64,000 nucleotides of DNA from Bacillus sp. SKDU12 (GTDB lineage Bacteria > Bacillota > Bacilli > Bacillales > Bacillaceae): contig NZ_MSRC01000004.1 of the NCBI RefSeq assembly GCF_010093085.1, positions 1 through 64,000 of the forward strand. Direction: 5' to 3'. Each line of letters opens with the position of its first letter. Within the stretch, counting starts at the first letter, position 1. Shown here one piece after another: positions 27,672 to 36,603 of this stretch. Below the pieces are notes generated by a model. It saw only the letters and a list, made by a program, of their open reading frames with translations, had not been told where the DNA came from and ran no database searches. The position numbers and the translations under genes are program-made.

Positions 27672-28130
27672 ATGATTGGAAGAATTATCCGTTTATACCG
27701 TAAAAGAAAAGGCTATTCTATTAATCAGCTGGCTATGGAATCAGGTGTATCTAAATCCTATTTAAGCAAGATTGAGAGAGGGGTTCACACGAATCCATCC
27801 GTTCAATTCTTAAAGAAAATTTCTGCCACACTAGAGGTTGAATTAACAGAATTATTCGACGCAGAAACCATGTTGTATGAAAAAATCAGCGGTGGAGAAA
27901 ACGAATGGCGCGTGCATCTTGTGCAAGCCGTCCAAGCTGGAATGGAAAAAGAAGAGTTGTTCACTTTTACGAACATACTAAAGGAAGAACCGTCTAAAAC
28001 TGCTTCCTATCGCAAACGTAAACTGACTGAATCTAATATTGAAGAATGGAAGGCGCTGATGGCGGAAGCCAGGGAAATCGGCTTGACCGTCCAGGAAGTT
28101 AAATCCTTTTTCAAAACGATGGGAAGATGA
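27672..28130 (+). CDS. slrR: SlrR, biofilm/motility switch regulator
   Basis: A 152-residue paralogue of SinR. The N-terminal HTH_3 DNA-binding domain (about 1-62, SINQLAMESGVSKSYLSKIE) is followed by a linker and a C-terminal SinR/SinI-type dimerisation helix pair. SlrR binds SinR and turns it from an eps/tapA repressor into a repressor of autolysin and flagellin genes. It is divergent from epsA with SinR boxes in between, so the double-negative loop is preserved here. A good AGAGGAGA ribosome site precedes the ATG. Confidence 0.95.
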   Translation: MIGRIIRLYRKRKGYSINQLAMESGVSKSYLSKIERGVHTNPSVQFLKKISATLEVELTELFDAETMLYEKISGGENEWRVHLVQAVQAGMEKEELFTFTNILKEEPSKTASYRKRKLTESNIEEWKALMAEAREIGLTVQEVKSFFKTMGR

Positions 28131-28204
28131 ATATCGGTCAAGGGCTGACGTTCGCATCCGCAGGGCAAACCTGTTTATAATGGGGGAAAAAGGGAGAGAA
28201 TGCA

Positions 28205-29674
28205 ATGACTCAAAAAACAGTAATAACTCAATATGGCAAAGTGAAAGGCACAACGGAAAATGGTGTACATAAATGGAAAGGCATCCCTTATGCCAAGCCG
28301 CCTGTCGGACCATTGCGTTTTAAAGCACCGGAACCTCCAGAAGCGTGGGAAAACGAACTTGACGCAACAGTGTACGGCCCGATTTGCCCGCAGCCATCTG
28401 ATTTACTGTCATTTTCCTATGCTGAGCCGCCCCGTCAGTCTGAAGACTGCCTGTCTCTCAATATATTTGCGCCGGACACTCTAAGTCAAAACCTGCCTGT
28501 CATGGTGTGGATTCACGGCGGCGCTTTTTATCTTGGATCAGGCAGTGAGCCATTATACGATGGCTCAAAATTTGCGGCACAGGGAGAAGTTATTGTCGTT
28601 ACGCTGAATTATCGACTGGGGCCATTTGGATTTTTACATTTGTCTTCGTTTGATGATGCATATTCCGATAACCTTGGGCTTTTAGACCAAGCCGCCGCAC
28701 TGAAATGGGTGCGAGACAATATCTCAGCATTTGGCGGTGATCCGGATAACGTAACAGTATTTGGAGAATCGGCAGGAGGCATGAGTATTGCCGCGCTGCT
28801 TACTATGCCGGCAGCAAAAGGCCTGTTCCAGAAAGCGATCATGGAAAGCGGCGCTTCCAGAACGATGACAAAAGAAAAAGCGGCTAGTACAGCAGCCGCC
28901 TTTTTACAGGTTCTTGGGATTGACGAGAATCAATTGGACAGATTGCACACTGTATCTGCGGAAGATTTGCTGAAAGCTGCCGATCAGCTTCGAAAAGAAG
29001 AAGGTGAAAATATCTTTCAGCTGTTCTTCCAGCCCGCCATTGATCCGAAAACGCTGCCCGCTGAACCAGAAACAGCAATCGCAGAAGGTGCTGCTGACGG
29101 CATTCCGATTATTATTGGTACAAATCGAGATGAAGGCTATTTATTTTTCCCACCCGACTCAGCCGTTCTTCCGCAGGAAACGCTGGATGCCGCACTTGAG
29201 TATTTATTAGGGCAGCCGCTGGCCGAGAAAGTTGCCGACCTTTATCCCCGTTCGCTGGAAAGCCAAATTCATATGATGACTGATTTATTGTTTTGGCGTC
29301 CGTCGGTTGCCTATGCATCCGCCCAGTCCCATTACGCACCTGTCTGGATGTACCGCTTTGATTGGCACTCGGATCATCCGCCGTTTCATAAAGCGGTTCA
29401 CGCCATAGAAATTCCTTTTGTTTTCGGAAATCTGGACGGGTTAGAACGCATGGCAAAAGCGGAGATTACCGAAGATGTAAAACAGCTGTCCCATACCATA
29501 CAATCAGCATGGATCACGTTCGCAAAAACAGGAAACCCAAGCACTAAAGATGTAAATTGGCCATCGTATCATGAAGATACAAGGAAGACGCTGATTTTCG
29601 ATTCTGAGCTTACAATTGAAAACGATCCTGACTCCGAAAAAAGACAAAGCCTATTCCCTTCACAAGGAAAATAA
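28205..29674 (+). CDS. pnbA: para-Nitrobenzyl esterase PnbA
   Basis: A 489-residue type-B carboxylesterase. The nucleophile Ser189 is in FGESAGG, the acid is in TNRDEGYLF (about 310) and the His is in HAIEIPFVF (about 399); the oxyanion hole is WIHGGAFYLG. It hydrolyses short-chain esters; the natural substrate is unknown. The length matches PnbA. It has a GGGAGAGAATGCA ribosome site 74 nt after slrR, and the shared terminator with padC lies downstream. Confidence 0.96.
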   Translation: MTQKTVITQYGKVKGTTENGVHKWKGIPYAKPPVGPLRFKAPEPPEAWENELDATVYGPICPQPSDLLSFSYAEPPRQSEDCLSLNIFAPDTLSQNLPVMVWIHGGAFYLGSGSEPLYDGSKFAAQGEVIVVTLNYRLGPFGFLHLSSFDDAYSDNLGLLDQAAALKWVRDNISAFGGDPDNVTVFGESAGGMSIAALLTMPAAKGLFQKAIMESGASRTMTKEKAASTAAAFLQVLGIDENQLDRLHTVSAEDLLKAADQLRKEEGENIFQLFFQPAIDPKTLPAEPETAIAEGAADGIPIIIGTNRDEGYLFFPPDSAVLPQETLDAALEYLLGQPLAEKVADLYPRSLESQIHMMTDLLFWRPSVAYASAQSHYAPVWMYRFDWHSDHPPFHKAVHAIEIPFVFGNLDGLERMAKAEITEDVKQLSHTIQSAWITFAKTGNPSTKDVNWPSYHEDTRKTLIFDSELTIENDPDSEKRQSLFPSQGK

Positions 29675-29840
29675 ACATAAGGAAAAAGGATACGCTGTCA
29701 TCATTGTAGCTGCTTGTATCATTTGCTTGTCAGCAGTCGTGGTTTTATGGGAACATCCATTTCAAGACCGTTTAATTGACTGGGAATCATCACGATTTTC
29801 GCGGGAACTGTGATCGTTCCCGTAAATTCAACAAAAAGAA

Positions 29841-29886
29841 AACCCGGGAAAAAGAGAACTCACTCTCTTTTTCCCGGGTTTTTGTT
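29841..29886. terminator. Strong bidirectional terminator between pnbA and padC
   Basis: A long inverted repeat (AACCCGGGAAAAAGAGA and its complement TCTCTTTTTCCCGGGTT with a short loop) with T tracts on both strands separates the convergent pnbA and padC genes. Confidence 0.9.
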
Positions 29887-29888
29887 TT

Positions 29889-30374
29889 TTACAATTTTCC
29901 CGCGCGAATATTGTCTGTCATGCCTTCATAAGGAGCTTTCGAAATTACTTTTTCATTGTCGGCTCCTTCATTTTTCAGAAAAGTAATTTCTGCAAATTCA
30001 GGTACAACATATTTTGGATATGTTTCGTACTTCTCACGGGATTCTTTCATTAGGTCAATGTGGTCATTTTGGTAACAGACCGTAATTTCTGGATGCTCAT
30101 GCACCCATTTCGGGAAGAAAATAATGCCGTGCATACGTTTTTCATTCGGCATAAAGTTTAATGAAACATCTGTGCCTGTTGGCTCTGTCCAAGACACTTT
30201 ATAAACGCCTTCTGTCAGTTTAACAATATTGACTTCCTGGTCCCGAACCCAGCGCCCGGCAACCATTCCGCTATGAATTCTATAATCAATAGTATGATCG
30301 TTTTTAATATAAATCTCGTATTCCCATCCGTTTTCATAAGTATAAATCATGTGGCTTCCGATAAAGTTTTCCAT
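29889..30374 (-). CDS. padC: Phenolic acid decarboxylase PadC
   Basis: A 161-residue phenolic acid decarboxylase, a small beta-barrel enzyme that removes CO2 from ferulic, p-coumaric and caffeic acids without a cofactor, as a detoxification step. Typical stretches are [18 protein letters not shown] near the start, the conserved Tyr/Arg/Glu set around [16 protein letters not shown], and [17 protein letters not shown] good AAGGAGAG ribosome site is present. It is the distal gene of a unit with the broken yveFG and a PadR operator upstream, so it should be induced by phenolic acids. Confidence 0.96.
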   Translation of the reverse strand: MENFIGSHMIYTYENGWEYEIYIKNDHTIDYRIHSGMVAGRWVRDQEVNIVKLTEGVYKVSWTEPTGTDVSLNFMPNEKRMHGIIFFPKWVHEHPEITVCYQNDHIDLMKESREKYETYPKYVVPEFAEITFLKNEGADNEKVISKAPYEGMTDNIRAGKL

Positions 30375-30395
30375 CTTTCACACTCTCCTTAGTCT

Positions 30396-30760
30396 TTACT
30401 GTACTTCGTCGAACGTAATCAGGGGTTCTTTCTGCGGAACCGATATCGGCTCACTGCCTGCTTCGGCACCGTACGGAAAAAACATGCTCCGGATCAATGA
30501 TTTCTCCGGCCGCAGCTTGTCCTCGAAACGACTCGATGACTTGCCGTATTCTATTATTTTTCATGTAAATCAGTTCATGATCGGCTGTTTCTGAGATATG
30601 TGGCAGATAAATGTTTCACTGCCACGGTTATTGTTCCCGAACGAATAAAAATTCATCGTCTTAGTCCCAATTCTGCCCCACCAATGGCAATAGGCAGATC
30701 AACCTTAATTTCTAAAGAGGCGAATGGTTTTAAAATCGGATGATCCTTCACTAGCACCAC
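30396..30760 (-). pseudogene. Decayed yveF/yveG gene upstream of padC
   Basis: One continuous protein-like sequence can be followed through three frameshifts: [20 protein letters not shown] starts in one frame, [19 protein letters not shown] goes on in the next, then [20 protein letters not shown], then [20 protein letters not shown] to a stop at 30396. A ribosome site (CTGGAG) precedes GTG 30760. In 168 two small genes yveF and yveG are annotated here, as I recall; they look like pieces of one broken gene. The function of the ancestor is unknown to me. The unit lies between the PadR operator and padC. Confidence 0.65.
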
Positions 30761-30779
30761 TCAATCTCCAGAAAAAATC

Positions 30780-30795
30780 ATGTAACTATTTACAT
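30780..30795. promoter_or_regulatory. PadR operator
   Basis: ATGT-8N-ACAT matches the PadR consensus exactly and lies just after the -10 of the padC-unit promoter. PadR releases it when phenolic acids are present. Confidence 0.85.
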
Positions 30796-30799
30796 GTTT

Positions 30800-30828
30800 A
30801 ATTTAACATTATTTCATGCAACTGTCAA
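30800..30828 (-). promoter_or_regulatory. Sigma-A promoter of the yveFG-padC unit
   Basis: On the minus strand TTGACA (30828-30823) and TAAATT (30805-30800) are 17 nt apart. The PadR operator follows directly at the expected transcription start. Confidence 0.75.
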
Positions 30829-30841
30829 ACAATAGGAGCAT

Positions 30842-30877
30842 CAAAAAAACAAGGACGATTTGCAGACAGTCCTTGTT
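30842..30877 (-). terminator. Terminator of pbpE-racX
   Basis: AACAAGGAC and GTCCTTGTT arms with a 12-nt loop are followed by a T run on the minus strand. The hairpin overlaps the racX stop codon. Confidence 0.8.
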
Positions 30878-31559
30878 AGCTTCGATAGGAAAGATATGTG
30901 CTGACAGTGCTTTTTGCAAGACAGTCAGCGGAATCGATAATCGGAATCTCACTTTGAATATGATCTAACACCACATTTAAATCTGTACAGGCTGAAATGA
31001 TGATATCTGCATGCAGACTGATTTCTTCATATAGCGTCTGCCACAATACGTGTGTATGCTGCATATGGTTCGGCTGTTTAATTGCGGCGATAAGCTGATT
31101 CACAGCCTGCTGCCAATGATCCTTGTGAACAAATTCCTGTCCGTTTGAGCTCAGCCCTTTTTGATAGATGCCGGATTGGATGGTTGAATCTGTCCCTAAA
31201 ACCACCGCTTTTTTTGCAGATTGCGGAATTTCTTTTATTGTTTCCTCAATGATATGTAACAAAGGAACCGATAACGCCTGTTGAATCTCTTCATAGTACA
31301 CATGCGCCGTATTACAAGGAAGAGCAATAAAATCAATGCCTGTCTTCTCGAGATTCACCGCTCCATCAATAATCGCTCTTTTCATCTCGTCATGGTCAAT
31401 GGGACGATCTGCATAAAAGGGGGTCGGACAAGAATAGATCATCATGTGCGGGTAGTCCATATCATGTGAAGCTCCATACAGCTTCTGACAGTAATCAATT
31501 ACCTTATCAATAAACGGCGAGGTCGATTTCGGCCCCATTCCGGCTAATATTCCGATCAT
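30876..31559 (-). CDS. racX: Aspartate/glutamate-racemase family protein RacX
   Basis: A 227-residue amino-acid racemase family enzyme. The two catalytic cysteines are in ALPCNTAH (about 84) and ISACTDL (about 190); GILAGMGPKST opens the fold. RacX is reported to racemise amino acids other than Asp, such as Arg, Lys and Orn, giving D-amino acids that affect cell-wall assembly. ATG 31559 is chosen because AAAGGA is nine nt away; the ATG three codons earlier is too close. It follows pbpE by 15 nt in a sigma-W operon. Confidence 0.94.
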   Translation of the reverse strand: MIGILAGMGPKSTSPFIDKVIDYCQKLYGASHDMDYPHMMIYSCPTPFYADRPIDHDEMKRAIIDGAVNLEKTGIDFIALPCNTAHVYYEEIQQALSVPLLHIIEETIKEIPQSAKKAVVLGTDSTIQSGIYQKGLSSNGQEFVHKDHWQQAVNQLIAAIKQPNHMQHTHVLWQTLYEEISLHADIIISACTDLNVVLDHIQSEIPIIDSADCLAKSTVSTYLSYRS

Positions 31560-31574
31560 CACGTTCATTCCTTT

Positions 31575-32930
31575 CTAATTCTTACGGATCGCTTCTTCTT
31601 TGGAGCCATCTTCATAGAGGATAAAGCTTTTCACAGCTTCTTCCCTTAATATAAATTCGACTTCAACAGACAATGATCGCAGAAAGAAACGGGTTTCCGA
31701 GGAAGGAAATAGTTCCAGTTTCGGCTGGCCGGTGATCTCCAAATAAAGACGTTCATGCTCGGCTGTCACCCATATAGCTGTTCCATCCTGAAAGGAGTAG
31801 CTGCCAATATAGCGACTGTATATCGACGTATCAATTGCTTGTTTCTTTTTATGAGCAGGACGTTCCGGGATCTCATAAGGCTGATCAAATAAAATATGTT
31901 CCGCCGCCTTCAGAATCGCCTGTTCATATTCAGCTTCCTCTTCCTTATTGCTCAAATAGATCAGCGTTTTGCGATGATCAATATATCGCATCATCATCGT
32001 CGAATAGCCGGGCCACCTTCCGTCGTGACTGACAATTCGCCCTTTTTCAGTCGTGTTTTGCAGCCCCCAGCCAAAGCCGTAATTAATTGTTTCCCCATTG
32101 TTGAGACGCACAGGAGCAAATGCGGATTCCTTAGAAGCCCTGCTGATGAAATCATCCCGATATAAAGCCTGATCAAATCGGAACAAATCACTTGCGACAG
32201 CATTCACTGTCCCATCTCCCTGTATGCCATCGAGATACATAACATAGTTTGTTTCCACCAGATCATCTGGAAGGACGTATGTTTCTGAATGTACATCATA
32301 CACATATCCATATGCATAATGTTCCAATCGCTCAGGCCTATGCCTCCTATTATACACTCTCGTTTCCTTCATGCCGGCTGGTGAAAATACACTTGTTTTC
32401 ATAAAATCCGCATAGCTCATGCCAGATGCTTTTTCAATAATAACTGCCAGAAGCACATACCCCGTATTGCTGTACAGCCAGCCTTCATTTGGCTTAAAAT
32501 AACGAGGCAGCCCCTCATTCATCAGCATATTGACAATATCCTGATTCACCGCAATCTTTTGTTGATCCCAATTGGCAATAAACCAGCCCATATAATCAGG
32601 AAGCCCTGACGTATGGTTTAATAGATGTCGAATGGTAACGCCCTGATATGGAAAACCGGGCAGCCACCGCTCCACTTTGTCTTCATATCCAAGAATCCCT
32701 TTCTCCTCCAGCAATATAATGCCCAAAGCTGTAAATGGTTTTGACAGGGATGCTAATTCAAATAAAGAATTGGTCTGCAAAGGGCGTTTTTCCTTCAGCT
32801 CTGCATAACCAAAAGAGTGATGATATAAAATATAGCCATCCTCCGCAGCCAAAACCGTCCCATTAAACTGATATTTTTCAGCTAAAACAGAAAATAACCT
32901 GCTAAGATGCTTGCTTTTTTCTTGTTTCAT
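31575..32930 (-). CDS. pbpE: Penicillin-binding protein PbpE (PBP4*)
   Basis: A 451-residue class C beta-lactamase-like PBP. The active-site SxxK is in LASLSKPFTA near 60, the YxN motif is in YSNTGYVLL near 150, and the third motif is SHDGRWPGY, where I recall HSGGWPGY in 168. A C-terminal domain of ~100 residues follows. It is a low-molecular-mass PBP linked to D-amino acid and envelope-stress functions with RacX. ATG 32930 with GGGAGGTG upstream is chosen over the ATG 16 codons earlier. Confidence 0.94.
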   Translation of the reverse strand: MKQEKSKHLSRLFSVLAEKYQFNGTVLAAEDGYILYHHSFGYAELKEKRPLQTNSLFELASLSKPFTALGIILLEEKGILGYEDKVERWLPGFPYQGVTIRHLLNHTSGLPDYMGWFIANWDQQKIAVNQDIVNMLMNEGLPRYFKPNEGWLYSNTGYVLLAVIIEKASGMSYADFMKTSVFSPAGMKETRVYNRRHRPERLEHYAYGYVYDVHSETYVLPDDLVETNYVMYLDGIQGDGTVNAVASDLFRFDQALYRDDFISRASKESAFAPVRLNNGETINYGFGWGLQNTTEKGRIVSHDGRWPGYSTMMMRYIDHRKTLIYLSNKEEEAEYEQAILKAAEHILFDQPYEIPERPAHKKKQAIDTSIYSRYIGSYSFQDGTAIWVTAEHERLYLEITGQPKLELFPSSETRFFLRSLSVEVEFILREEAVKSFILYEDGSKEEAIRKN

Positions 32931-32951
32931 TTTTACACCTCCCTTATTGTC

Positions 32952-32977
32952 TACGATTATTATCCTTCTATGTTTCA
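32952..32977 (-). promoter_or_regulatory. Sigma-W promoter of pbpE-racX
   Basis: On the minus strand TGAAAC and CGTA are exactly 16 nt apart, a perfect match to the sigma-W consensus, 22 nt before the pbpE ATG. pbpE-racX is a known member of the sigma-W envelope-stress regulon. Confidence 0.85.
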
Positions 32978-33212
32978 ATGATTTGAAAATATTCTGAAAT
33001 ATAATTGCAAATCTAAAGTCGAAATCGCACCGTCCACACAGCAGCTAAGCATTGTCTTTTAAAAGACCGATATACCAGGAAAGAAAACGGATTCACCACG
33101 TTTTTATGCAGAAAACATCACGCATTTTCCATACAACTTATTAGTCTAATAGAACTACATCAACAGAGGCCTTATTTCATTATCTATCAAACAAAAGGGG
33201 ATAAAAGACCCG

Positions 33213-33241
33213 TTGCAATCGAAACAAGAGTCTAATAGAAT
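33213..33241 (+). promoter_or_regulatory. sacB promoter
   Basis: TTGCAA and TAGAAT are 17 nt apart, about 205 nt before sacB and just upstream of the antiterminator leader. The rest of the 32978-33212 gap shows only AT-rich sequence in which DegU sites may lie. Confidence 0.7.
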
Positions 33242-33264
33242 GATGTCGAAAAGTAAATCACGCA

Positions 33265-33358
33265 GGTTTGTTACTGATAAAGCAGGCAAGACCTAAAATA
33301 TGTAAAGGGCAAAGTGTATTCTTTGTACGACCCCTTACATGTTTTAGGTCTTTTTTAT
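33265..33358 (+). promoter_or_regulatory. SacY-type antiterminator (RAT) and leader terminator of sacB
   Basis: A 29-nt RAT element (GGTTTGTTACTG, then ATAAAGCAGGC, 33265-33293) overlaps the 5' arm of a long terminator (GACCTAAAATATGTAAAGGG pairing with the complementary stretch ending at 33350, then TTTTTT). Without sucrose the terminator forms; with sucrose, SacY binds the RAT and lets transcription enter sacB. The design is known from B. subtilis. Confidence 0.9.
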
Positions 33359-33445
33359 TGTGCGTAACGGACTTGCCATCTTCTAACAGGAGGGCTGGAA
33401 GAAGCGGATCACTTACACAGTACATAAAAAAAGGAGACATGAACG

Positions 33446-34870
33446 ATGAACTTCAAAAAGTTTGCAAAACAAGCAACAGTATTAACCTTTACTACTGCAC
33501 TGTTGGCAGGAGGCGCGACTCAAGCATTTGCGAAAGAAACATCTCAAAAACCGTATAAGAAATCTTACGGCGTTTCCCATATTACCCGCCATGATATGCT
33601 GCAAATCCCTGAACAGCAAAAAAATGAAAAATATCAGGTGCCTGAATTTGATTCATCCACAATTAAAAATATCCCTTCTGCAGAAGGCTTGGACGTTTGG
33701 GACAGCTGGCCACTGCAAAACGCTGACGGCACAGTCGCAAACTATCATGGCTACCACATCGTTTTCGCATTAGCTGGAAGCCCTAAAGATGCGGATGATA
33801 CATCCATTTACATGTTCTATCAAAAAGCTGGCGAAACTTCTATTGACAGCTGGAAAAACGCTGGCCGCGTCTTCAAAGACAGCGACAAATTCGATACAAA
33901 TGATTCAATCCTGAAAGATCAAACACAAGAATGGTCTGGTTCAGCAACATTCACATCTGACGGTCACATCCGTTTGTTCTACACGAACTTTTCTGGTAAA
34001 CATTACGGTAAACAAACACTGACAACTGCACAGGTTAACGTAGACACATCTGACAGCTCTCTGAACATCAAGGGTGTAGAGGACTTCAAATCAATCTTTG
34101 ACGGCGGTGACGGCAAAAAGTATCAAAATGTACAGCAGTTCATCGATGAAGGTAACTACACTTCCGGCGATAACCATACGTTGAGAGATCCGCACTACGT
34201 AGAAGATAAAGGCCGCAAATACTTAGTATTTGAAGCAAACACTGGTACTGAAAACGGCTACCAAGGTGAAGAATCTTTATTTAACAAAGCATACTACGGC
34301 AAGAGCACATCTTTCTTCCGTGAAGAGAGTAAAAAACTTTTGCAAAGTGATAAAAAACGCACAGCTGAATTAGCAAACGGCGCACTCGGTATGGTTGAGC
34401 TAAATGATGATTACACACTGAAAAAAGTCATGAAACCATTAATTACATCTAACACGGTCACAGATGAAATTGAACGTGCGAATGTCTTTAAAATGAACGG
34501 CAAATGGTATCTGTTCACTGACTCTCGCGGCTCAAAAATGACAATCGATGGCATTACATCTAATGACGTTTACATGCTTGGTTATGTATCTAATTCCTTA
34601 ACTGGCCCATACAAGCCGCTGAACAAAACAGGTCTCGTGTTAAAAATGGATCTTGATCCTAACGATGTAACCTTTACTTATTCACACTTCGCTGTGCCTC
34701 AAGCTAAAGGAAACAACGTTGTCATTACAAGCTACATGACAAATAGAGGTTTCTTTGAAGACAAAAAAGCAACGTTTGCACCAAGCTTCCTCTTAAACAT
34801 CAAAAACAATAAAACATCTGTTGTAAAAGACAGCATCCTTGAACAAGGGCAATTAACAGTTAACAAATAA
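33446..34870 (+). CDS. sacB: Levansucrase SacB
   Basis: A 474-residue secreted GH68 levansucrase that splits sucrose and builds levan. A signal peptide ends at TQAFA-KE (about residue 29). Catalytic residues fit Asp86 (VWDSWP, nucleophile), Asp248 (LRDPHY, transition-state) and Glu343 (DEIERAN, acid/base); a one-residue insertion in FDGGDGKK shifts the numbering by one against 168. It has an AAAGGAGACA ribosome site and lies behind the SacY leader, with levB 76 nt downstream. Confidence 0.98.
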   Translation: MNFKKFAKQATVLTFTTALLAGGATQAFAKETSQKPYKKSYGVSHITRHDMLQIPEQQKNEKYQVPEFDSSTIKNIPSAEGLDVWDSWPLQNADGTVANYHGYHIVFALAGSPKDADDTSIYMFYQKAGETSIDSWKNAGRVFKDSDKFDTNDSILKDQTQEWSGSATFTSDGHIRLFYTNFSGKHYGKQTLTTAQVNVDTSDSSLNIKGVEDFKSIFDGGDGKKYQNVQQFIDEGNYTSGDNHTLRDPHYVEDKGRKYLVFEANTGTENGYQGEESLFNKAYYGKSTSFFREESKKLLQSDKKRTAELANGALGMVELNDDYTLKKVMKPLITSNTVTDEIERANVFKMNGKWYLFTDSRGSKMTIDGITSNDVYMLGYVSNSLTGPYKPLNKTGLVLKMDLDPNDVTFTYSHFAVPQAKGNNVVITSYMTNRGFFEDKKATFAPSFLLNIKNNKTSVVKDSILEQGQLTVNK

Positions 34871-34877
34871 AAAATGC

Positions 34878-34916
34878 GAAAGAAAATGCCGATATTCTAT
34901 TGGCATTTTCTTTTAT
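34878..34916 (+). terminator. Partial terminator between sacB and levB
   Basis: An inverted repeat (AAAGAAAATGCC and GGCATTTTCTTT, 11-nt loop) lies just after the sacB stop and is followed by T-rich sequence. It probably lets only part of the transcription continue into levB. Confidence 0.6.
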
Positions 34917-34946
34917 TTCTTATCAATTTTTTAAAGGTGAATCCCA

Positions 34947-36497
34947 ATGGACTTTATAAAAGCAGGCAAATGCCTAACCATATTCCTAATCTTTTTAGGA
35001 ATATTACTGTTTATCAACCTATTTCCAAACAAAGAAACTGTCAAAAAAACAAAATCAGCACAGAAGCCGGACTACCGAGCAGCCTATCATTTTACAGTTC
35101 CAGATAAATGGAAAAACGATCCCCAAAAACCGGTTTATTTGGATGGACAGTATCATTATTTCTATCTGTATAACCGGGATTACCCAAATGGGAATGGCAC
35201 AGAATGGCGCCATGCCGTATCAGAGGATTTGGTGCATTGGACTGATGAAGGCGTGGCGATCCCGAAATATACAAACCCAGCCGGTGACATTTGGACCGGT
35301 TCTGTGGTGATCGATAAAGAAAACACAGCCGGATTCGGGAAAAACGCGCTTGTTGCAATTGTGACACAGCCTTCAGACAAAGAAAAAAATCAAGAGCAAT
35401 ATTTGTGGTACAGCACAGACAAAGGAAAAACATTCAAGCCCTACAGTGATAATCCTGTTATGCCTAATCCGGGTACAGACGATTTCAGAGACCCGAAAGT
35501 CATTTGGAATGAAGAGGACAACAAATGGGTAATGGTCATGGCTGAAGGAACAAAAATCGGCTTTTATGAATCCGATAATCTAAAGGACTGGCGTTACACA
35601 GGCGGATTCTTCCCAGAGCAGGCGGGCATGGTGGAATGTCCCGACCTCTACATGATGCGGGCAAGCGACGGAACGAATAAGTGGGTTCTCGGCGCCAGTG
35701 CGAATGGCAAACCGTGGGGCAAACCAAATACGTATGCCTACTGGACCGGAAGCTTCGACGGAAAAACATTTACAGCGGATCAGACTGAAGCCCAATGGCT
35801 TGACTATGGCTTTGACTGGTACGGAGGCGTCACATTTGAAGACGGCAATAGCACAGATCCATTAGAAAAGCGTTATGCACTTGCCTGGATGAACAATTGG
35901 GATTATGCCAACAACACACCGACACTAAAACATGGCTTTAACGGGACAGATTCTGTCATACGCGAATTACGGCTGCAAGAGCAGGACGGCATATACAGCC
36001 TCATCTCACAGCCGACCGAAGCTTTGGATCAACTGACTGTTTCAACTGATAAAGCAGAGAATCAAGATGTGAACGGGTCAAAAACACTTCCCATTACAGG
36101 TGATACGTACCAGCTTGATTTGGACCTTTCTTGGTCAGAGCTAAAGAATGCAGGGGTCAGACTGAGAGAGTCAGAAGACAAAAAAAGTCACATCGATGTC
36201 GGCATTTTTGCTGAAGGCGGCTATGCATATGTCAACAGATCAGCCACAAATCAGCCTGACAAAAGCAATAACTATGTCGAAAGCAAGGCTCCTTTCGATG
36301 TGGATAAACAGCAGGTACATTTAAAAATCCTCGTCGATAAAACAACGATAGAAGTATTTGTCGGCGACGGGAAAGCTGTTTTTTCAAATGAAGTGTTTCC
36401 AAAACCTGATGATAAAGGAATGTCTCTTTTTTCAGAAGGCGGCACAGCCACATTTAAAAATATAACGGTGAAGCATTTAGATTCGATTCATGAATAA
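34947..36497 (+). CDS. levB: Endolevanase LevB
   Basis: A 516-residue GH32 enzyme. The N-terminal hydrophobic segment (LTIFLIFLGILLFINLF) is a signal or anchor. The five-blade catalytic domain carries WKNDPQKPVYLDG (nucleophile Asp), FRDPKV, and ECPDLY (acid/base Glu); a beta-sandwich domain fills the last ~150 residues. It cuts levan internally to oligofructans, mainly levanbiose, working on the product of SacB. AAAGGTGA lies six nt before the ATG. Confidence 0.95.
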   Translation: MDFIKAGKCLTIFLIFLGILLFINLFPNKETVKKTKSAQKPDYRAAYHFTVPDKWKNDPQKPVYLDGQYHYFYLYNRDYPNGNGTEWRHAVSEDLVHWTDEGVAIPKYTNPAGDIWTGSVVIDKENTAGFGKNALVAIVTQPSDKEKNQEQYLWYSTDKGKTFKPYSDNPVMPNPGTDDFRDPKVIWNEEDNKWVMVMAEGTKIGFYESDNLKDWRYTGGFFPEQAGMVECPDLYMMRASDGTNKWVLGASANGKPWGKPNTYAYWTGSFDGKTFTADQTEAQWLDYGFDWYGGVTFEDGNSTDPLEKRYALAWMNNWDYANNTPTLKHGFNGTDSVIRELRLQEQDGIYSLISQPTEALDQLTVSTDKAENQDVNGSKTLPITGDTYQLDLDLSWSELKNAGVRLRESEDKKSHIDVGIFAEGGYAYVNRSATNQPDKSNNYVESKAPFDVDKQQVHLKILVDKTTIEVFVGDGKAVFSNEVFPKPDDKGMSLFSEGGTATFKNITVKHLDSIHE

Positions 36498-36532
36498 AAA
36501 AGAGGTGCAGCGCAGGCTGCACCTCTTTTTTA
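36496..36532 (+). terminator. Terminator of sacB-levB
   Basis: AAAAAGAGGTGCAG and CTGCACCTCTTTTT arms with a 6-nt loop directly follow the levB stop. T tracts lie on both sides. Confidence 0.9.
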
Positions 36533-36603
36533 TTAGAGCGGTATTCTCTTTTACATATTGGGCATTGTAAGGAAGGTAGGACTGGTTTCTAAGGAGGAAT
36601 CGA

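Noticed and set aside
29616-29813. A 65-codon frame overlapping the end of pnbA with a membrane-like stretch (YAVIIVAACIICLSAVVVLW).
   Set aside because: It starts with TTG inside pnbA with no ribosome site. The hydrophobic stretch is suggestive, but without a start signal it may be a remnant; not listed as a gene.
33290-33358. Reading the sacB leader hairpin as a riboswitch.
   Set aside because: The overlap with a RAT element matches the known SacY protein-dependent antiterminator, so no ligand-binding RNA is needed.
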